Origin: Alteromonas sp. BL110
GTDB taxonomy: Bacteria > Pseudomonadota > Gammaproteobacteria > Enterobacterales > Alteromonadaceae
Assembly (NCBI RefSeq): GCF_003443615.1
Contig: NZ_CP031967.1
Location: forward strand, 1,116,001-1,180,000
Direction: 5' to 3'
Length of the DNA stretch: 64,000 nt
The position numbers and the translations under genes were made by a program. Shown piece after piece: positions 59,083 through 64,000 of this stretch. The notes under the pieces are model-generated. The model worked only from the letters and a program-made list of their open reading frames with translations. It was not told the origin of the DNA and ran no database searches. Position 1 is the stretch's first letter, and every line of letters begins with the position of its first letter.

Positions 59083-60078
59083 ATGTCTTCGCACAACCCC
59101 TCTACTTCAGATTCGCCCGCAACCACTCGTATTAAAATCAACGCGGCAGATGATGCTCCCACCGTGAACGAATTAGCTAAATCACTGAATAAAGTTGTCT
59201 CTGAAGGCAGAAATCCCGATACCTTGGATATAGATACGTTAAGTACCCAAGGCATTCTAACCCGCCTTAACAACGAGGATGCTAAAGTCGCAAGCGCGGT
59301 AGCACTTCAAATACCCCAAATAACGAAAGCGGTTGATGCCGCAACTGTCAGCATTAAAAACGGCGGAAGGCTTATTTATATCGGTGCAGGTACCAGCGGT
59401 AGGTTAGGCATTCTGGACGCAGTTGAGTGTCGCCCTACCTTTAGCGTACCCGATGAAATGGTTGTGGGTGTAATAGCGGGCGGAGAGAAGGCCGTTCAGC
59501 ACGCAGTGGAAGGCGCGGAGGACAATTTTGATGCAGGTCGCACTGATCTTGAAAATTTATCTTTAACCCAAACCGATACAGTTATTGGTATTTCAGCTAG
59601 CGGTCGGACGCCCTATGTAAGTGGTGCACTGGACTATGCTCGTTCTCTAGGGTGCTTTACTGGTGCAATTGCTTGCAGCCCTAATGCCGCTATTTTTGAG
59701 TATGCTGACGCGGCCATATGCCCCGTTGTCGGCCCTGAAGCACTTACGGGCAGCACCCGCATGAAGTCGGGTACAGCCCAAAAGCTAGTTCTTAATATGA
59801 TAAGCACCAGCACTATGATTAAGTTGGGAAAAACCTACCAAAACTTGATGGTAGATGTGAATGCCACTAACGAAAAACTTAAAGCTCGTGCCCTTCGCAT
59901 TGTTATGCAGGCTACCGACTGTAGTGAAGACACCGCATTAGCAGCACTTAGTGCATGTAACAACAAAGCAAAAGTGGCAATTTTAATGGTACTAACAGGG
60001 CAAACCGCAGAGCAGGCATCCGCGCAGCTAAATGCCAACGATGGTTATTTGCGTAAGTCCGTAGAAGAAAGCAAATAG
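59083..60078 (+). CDS. murQ: N-acetylmuramic acid 6-phosphate etherase
   Basis: 331 residues. MurQ converts MurNAc-6-phosphate to GlcNAc-6-phosphate and lactate. The SIS-domain segments are LIYIGAGTSGRLGILDAVECRPTF, VIGISASGRTPYVSGAL and VGPEALTGSTRMKSGTAQK; the catalytic Glu is within the first. It is followed 54 bp later by namZ, and a GH3/NagZ-type gene lies beyond, as in the Bacillus ybb MurNAc recycling cluster. The start at 59083 gives a slightly longer N-terminus than E. coli MurQ. Confidence 0.95.
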   Translation: MSSHNPSTSDSPATTRIKINAADDAPTVNELAKSLNKVVSEGRNPDTLDIDTLSTQGILTRLNNEDAKVASAVALQIPQITKAVDAATVSIKNGGRLIYIGAGTSGRLGILDAVECRPTFSVPDEMVVGVIAGGEKAVQHAVEGAEDNFDAGRTDLENLSLTQTDTVIGISASGRTPYVSGALDYARSLGCFTGAIACSPNAAIFEYADAAICPVVGPEALTGSTRMKSGTAQKLVLNMISTSTMIKLGKTYQNLMVDVNATNEKLKARALRIVMQATDCSEDTALAALSACNNKAKVAILMVLTGQTAEQASAQLNANDGYLRKSVEESK

Positions 60079-60132
60079 CTAACGCAGTTCACTGCAATAA
60101 GGGACTGCAATAAGGGGGCCGGTTTAATCAAT

Positions 60133-61609
60133 ATGAGTACAACTATTACACGCTATATAAAGAGCGCATTGATCATTGCGTTTCTCCAGCTGGTCAGTTT
60201 TTCCTTCTTAACCTCATGTGCGCAGAACAGCTTATCTACACATGTATATACAACCGATAATAACAGTCTACAAGCAAAGCAAGAAAAACTGGCTAACGAA
60301 AATTTAAACGCTAATCAGCTTACTGTAGGTGCTGAACGCTTTTCAGAATACCTGCCTTTGTTAGAAGGTAAGCGAGTTAGTTTAGTGGTGAACCAAAGCT
60401 CTTTGGTTAGAAATGTTTTGGTTAGAAATAATTTGGTTAAAAATAACCAATTAACTTCTCATTCAAAGCCAACAAAAGCAAACCAACCCTATCAGCATTT
60501 GGTGGATGCCTTATTGCAACGTAACGTTGACTTAGTAAGCATTATGTCTCCCGAGCACGGATTCAGAGGGGATAAAGGCGCTGGTGAAAAGGTAAATAGC
60601 GATATTGATGCTAAAACAGGTTTACCTATTCATTCGCTTTACGGGTCAACTAAAAAGCCCACAACGGACATGTTGGAAAATACCGACGTAATTATTTTCG
60701 ATATTCAGGATGTGGGCGTACGTTTTTACACATACTTAAGTACCTTGCACTATGTAATGGAAGCCGCTTTTACCCAAGGCATTCAGATTGTGGTGCTAGA
60801 TAGACCAAACCCTAATGGCCGATATGTCGACGGCCCCAGTGTTAAAGCCAGCATTTTCATCGTTTATTGGCATGCACCCTATTCCCGTTTTGCACGGTAT
60901 GACATTAGGTGAACTTGCTCAGATGATCGTGGGAGAACGCTGGTTAGATATTGAGGCAACCAGCTACAAGAACGCAAAACTTACCGTAGTACCGGTAGAA
61001 GATTATAAACGCACTTCTCATTATTCGCTGCCGGTGGCACCTAGTCCTAACTTACCAAACGACTTATCTATCCAGCTATACCCCACGCTATGCTTTTTCG
61101 AGGGAACCGATGTCAGCATTGGTCGTGGCACTAATTTTCCATTTCAGCTTATTGGACACCCGAATGTCGAATTCGATGAAACTAAAATACCGGTAAAAGC
61201 AAATAGTGCAGCACCTCAACCTAAACATGAAAACTCTGTACTAAATGCACACGTATTTACCGGCGCAGTTCTTATCAACTCTGAATATATGAACTTGGAA
61301 AACTCGAGCCTTAAGTTACAGAATCGAGAAGGTTCACCATTTAGTGGATTAAAAATAGAAACCTTGATTAATGCCTATTCTCGCTTTTCTGAATACAACC
61401 GTATTGCCACCGCCACTGGAAGTTCTAAAGAAACATTTTTCACTCGCCCAGAATTTTTCGATAAATTAGCGGGTACTGATGCACTACGAATGCAAATCCA
61501 AACCGGTAAAACATCTGCTGAGATTCGCCAGAGCTGGCAAGAAAGTTTGAATGCGTTCAGAGAAAAAAGAAAGGCTTATCTACTTTATGAAAATATCGTA
61601 AGACGGTAG
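60133..61609 (+). pseudogene. namZ: frameshifted exo-beta-N-acetylmuramidase (NamZ/DUF1343 family)
   Basis: Two overlapping frames together make one DUF1343 protein of about 490 residues. The first (60133-60912) has a signal peptide with lipobox (LTSC), then the conserved segments VNQSSL, MSPEHGFRGDKGAGEKV, FDIQDVGVRFYTYLSTLHYVMEAA and VLDRPNPNGRYVDGP. It then shifts. The second frame carries VLKPAFSSFIGMHPIPVLHGMTLGELA and the rest to 61609. Dropping one C from the run at 60834-60837 (GGCCCC) rejoins them. NamZ removes terminal MurNAc from peptidoglycan fragments and would feed MurQ. It could be a true mutation, a phase-variable tract or a base-call error. Confidence 0.85.
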
Positions 61610-61761
61610 AAGTAACTCATGTAACCTCGCCGATTTAACGAACTTTTAGAAAGACAAACGTGGGCGAGGACTAGTGGTGGCAATAGAAAGGATAAACTTG
61701 TAAGTAAACACTTACTCAATCTATATGTTTATTTTAAAAGCCCATAAAAAGTTAGTAACAA

Positions 61762-62832
61762 CTAACCTTCTTCAGCTTTCATTTTTACTAGAGCGGCGAG
61801 GCTAGCTTCTGCTGTGGCTTTTTTTTGCTTTAGCTCATCACTATTTTTACCATCATTCTCTGCGAGCCTTGCATCAATATCGGCAATCATCTGCAACAGC
61901 GTTTCTTTACTCTTTTCTTTTTGCTCTGCTTGTTCAGCCTTATCAAAAATCACGTCTTCTGGAGACGCTTCTTCTTTAGTGATTTGCCGAGGTGATTTGG
62001 CAATCATTTTTAAACCATCCGTCTGAGGGCGCTGGTTCATAAAACTAGGCGAAACAATTTCAATATTGGAATCATGCAAGGCATCAAGTACAGCTTTGTG
62101 CAGCCTTGACCGGGCGCTGAGCAAGCTCTTTACTTCGGTCAGTAACCCGGAAATACGATAACTTACAGAGAAATCGCCTAGCCCCATTACCTGAACAAAA
62201 GGCTCTGTCAATTTCGCATTTTCGGCCGCAGCAAGTAGATGCTTTTCAATAACGCTGTGGTGAATATCATAGCCTAAGCTAATATCCACGCTAACAATTG
62301 CACCAGAAGCACGAGTGACTGAGACAGGCGAATTCACCATTAACGTGTTGGCAAAGGCAATAAGCTCTCTACTCTCGGTCTGAATTTCGACATCAAGTAA
62401 ACCCATTTCGGTAACGCGTCCGCTATAACCTTCCACCTTAATAAAGTCGCCGACCCTGAAGGGGCGGTTTACCCGAAGTACTATTCCTGCCATCAAATTG
62501 CCTACCATGGTGGTAGATGAAAATGCAATGACTCCAGAAATAAGTACACCGATAAGTGCGATAACCTGATTTCGCGTACTTTCACTCACTGGAAGAGTCA
62601 TCGCTATAACAACGGCCCCAATAATAGTAAGTACCAACATACCGACTTGACGGGGCAACTTCTGTTCGCTGGTAAGATGGCTCTGCTTTGCAAGAAAGAG
62701 ATAATGTAATGTAATTAGAGTACTTAGCACCAAACCTATAGCGATGAGTAGAGGAACAAAATCAAGAAACGCACTGAACACGGTATCCATTAGTGATGTT
62801 CGCGCAGTACCCGATAATTTTTCTGTATCCAC
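61762..62832 (-). CDS. MscS-family mechanosensitive channel
   Basis: 356 residues. Three to four membrane helices occupy about 15-125. The pore-lining helix region TTMVGNLMAGIVLRVNRPFRVGDFIKVEGYSGRVTEMGLLDVEIQT is the MscS core, followed by a beta domain. The C-terminus (about 290-356) is a charged coiled coil unlike E. coli MscS. It would release solutes on osmotic downshock. It is a single gene lying between the MurNAc genes. Confidence 0.9.
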   Translation of the reverse strand: MDTEKLSGTARTSLMDTVFSAFLDFVPLLIAIGLVLSTLITLHYLFLAKQSHLTSEQKLPRQVGMLVLTIIGAVVIAMTLPVSESTRNQVIALIGVLISGVIAFSSTTMVGNLMAGIVLRVNRPFRVGDFIKVEGYSGRVTEMGLLDVEIQTESRELIAFANTLMVNSPVSVTRASGAIVSVDISLGYDIHHSVIEKHLLAAAENAKLTEPFVQVMGLGDFSVSYRISGLLTEVKSLLSARSRLHKAVLDALHDSNIEIVSPSFMNQRPQTDGLKMIAKSPRQITKEEASPEDVIFDKAEQAEQKEKSKETLLQMIADIDARLAENDGKNSDELKQKKATAEASLAALVKMKAEEG

Positions 62833-62922
62833 AGGTTTCCCTCTAAGGTTATTTTAAGAAGCACTTGTTAAATTAGCTTTTCACGTTCTCGTTCAAAGTA
62901 ATGCTTTTGAGTCTAGTGACAG

Positions 62923-64000
62923 TTACTCTAACGAAACTGGTGAACGCCCCTCGGCATGTACGTTACCGACTAAAACATCTGCCAATGCTTTCAGACTATA
63001 ACTGGTAACCTTGTTATCACCCTTATTACCTTGTCTGTCTATACTTATCGCATAACTAAATGTAGCGATAGCTATGTCTGCCACATTTTTGAGGTCTTTC
63101 GCTTTATACGGCATTCGTAGCGGAGCAAAAACCACAGTTTTGTTTTTTGTTTTCGCAGCAGTCATCATCATTTTGCTAAATGCCATTACATCAAGTTCAC
63201 TTGCGCGTCGCTTTACATGTGTAGGTAAATCGAACCCACCTAACTCGTAGTTAGCGTGAAGTGGGCTAATATTGCCAACTACTAGCACATCTGCTTGTTT
63301 TAAAAGATTCATAGCTAATTGTTGTTTTGGCAATGCCGTTAAGGGTAGACAAGCAAACTCTAAGGGCTTATTGGTACTTTTTGAACTTGCTTGCATCAGT
63401 GCACTTTCAAATGCTAAACACCTTGCGGCATCAGGCATTAGCGCAAGCCAGCGCGTTGATGTTAAAGGAAGTTTCCCCTTTCCGTACAATACTGAAACCG
63501 AAGCCCTGGAAAGCGCTTTCTCAATCTGAATCCCCTTGTTTTTTAGACTGTTAGGATTATCAATCGATGTATTTTCTTTTGCTTCATTAAGCCACCAAGA
63601 TACAGGCTTGGAAACGAAGCTTTCTAAATTAAACTGTTGTTTTACTTCGAGAATGCGGTTAAAGGAAGGCACTAAGAAAGCGCTTTCTGAAAATGAGTCT
63701 GTTGACTTGTTTACAAGCCTTACTGCTACTTTATCTAAAAGCTTTGAGAATGCGTCGATATCTGTTTTATTTCTTATAGTAAAAGGCATAAGCGCAATAT
63801 CTGCACCAGCACTGAATGCGCGAACGAGTGCTTCTTCATGCGAAAAGAACTGTGTAATACCAGCCATATCTAACGCATCTGTAACCACCAGGCCTTTATA
63901 CCCCAATTGCTTACGAAGCATGTCGGTTAATATCTTTTTCGACAAGGTAGCAGGAACAATTTGTAGCTTGCCATTCTTGTCTAAAATTTCAGTATCATCC
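62923..64000 (-). CDS. glycoside hydrolase family 3 (NagZ-type) protein, N-terminus beyond the window
   Basis: The minus-strand frame is open from 62923 to the window edge, so the 359 visible codons are the C-terminal part. GLVVTDALDMAGI holds the GH3 nucleophile Asp, and SAGADIALMPF follows. The longer C-terminal domain (about 130-340) matches two-domain GH3 enzymes such as the secreted Bacillus NagZ rather than the short cytosolic E. coli NagZ. It would remove GlcNAc from peptidoglycan fragments, producing the substrate of NamZ. The TTG-initiated frame at 63945 is internal. Confidence 0.8.
   Translation of the reverse strand, partial: DDTEILDKNGKLQIVPATLSKKILTDMLRKQLGYKGLVVTDALDMAGITQFFSHEEALVRAFSAGADIALMPFTIRNKTDIDAFSKLLDKVAVRLVNKSTDSFSESAFLVPSFNRILEVKQQFNLESFVSKPVSWWLNEAKENTSIDNPNSLKNKGIQIEKALSRASVSVLYGKGKLPLTSTRWLALMPDAARCLAFESALMQASSKSTNKPLEFACLPLTALPKQQLAMNLLKQADVLVVGNISPLHANYELGGFDLPTHVKRRASELDVMAFSKMMMTAAKTKNKTVVFAPLRMPYKAKDLKNVADIAIATFSYAISIDRQGNKGDNKVTSYSLKALADVLVGNVHAEGRSPVSLE

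Overview
The window looks like chromosome of a marine gammaproteobacterium of the Alteromonas type. Evidence seen in the sequence: moderate GC, the ftsB-ispD-ispF-truD-pcm-yqaA-nlpD-rpoS order, rplU-rpmA-obgE divergent from ispB, fadBA, a prolidase of the Alteromonas kind, and about 265-bp dispersed repeats with TATACCAATCCGCATAGAT-like ends that are typical of Alteromonadales. The genus is inferred from gene content; no search was run.

Layout. 1-5.0 kb: a tripartite RND efflux operon (outer membrane factor, adaptor, and a pump cut by the window edge), minus strand. 5.3-9.1 kb: putA. 9.5-13.2 kb: a chemoreceptor and a membrane-anchored protein of unknown function. 13.3-19.1 kb: the rpoS operon, which lacks surE between truD and pcm. 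19.2-24.4 kb: folA, a small gene behind a possible Fur box, obgE, rpmA, rplU and ispB, with two minisatellites (14-bp and 21-bp units). 24.5-33.2 kb: a ZIP transporter, pepQ, slt, and fadBA behind a PsrA-like operator.

33.2-46.5 kb is a chromosomal integron: a divergent intI, an attI junction and 22 recognisable attC sites. Thirteen cassettes carry + strand genes, mostly small membrane proteins, and one carries a minus-strand toxin-antitoxin pair. Eight cassettes have no convincing gene and fall into two repeated families, A and B, four copies each. Family B contains a 14-bp stem with compensatory base changes between copies, so it is a candidate structured RNA or DNA element. An IS110/IS1111-type element sits precisely at the crossover core of the R' box of attC 21. 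Its downstream non-coding region holds short segments matching both target flanks and both element ends, in the order expected for a bridge/seekRNA. A 12-bp inverted repeat covers its transposase ribosome-binding site.

46.6-57.1 kb: decayed array end, two acetyltransferases, a YjdM/PhnA zinc-ribbon protein, a LysR-glyA divergent pair, an Nramp-related transporter without the family metal motif, a solute-binding protein with a porin, a Rof-like protein, a VOC protein and a YitT-like membrane protein. 57.2-64 kb: a second copy of the dispersed repeat (inverted relative to the first), alr, and a MurNAc-recycling group (murQ, a frameshifted namZ, a GH3/NagZ-type gene cut by the window edge) with an MscS channel gene between.
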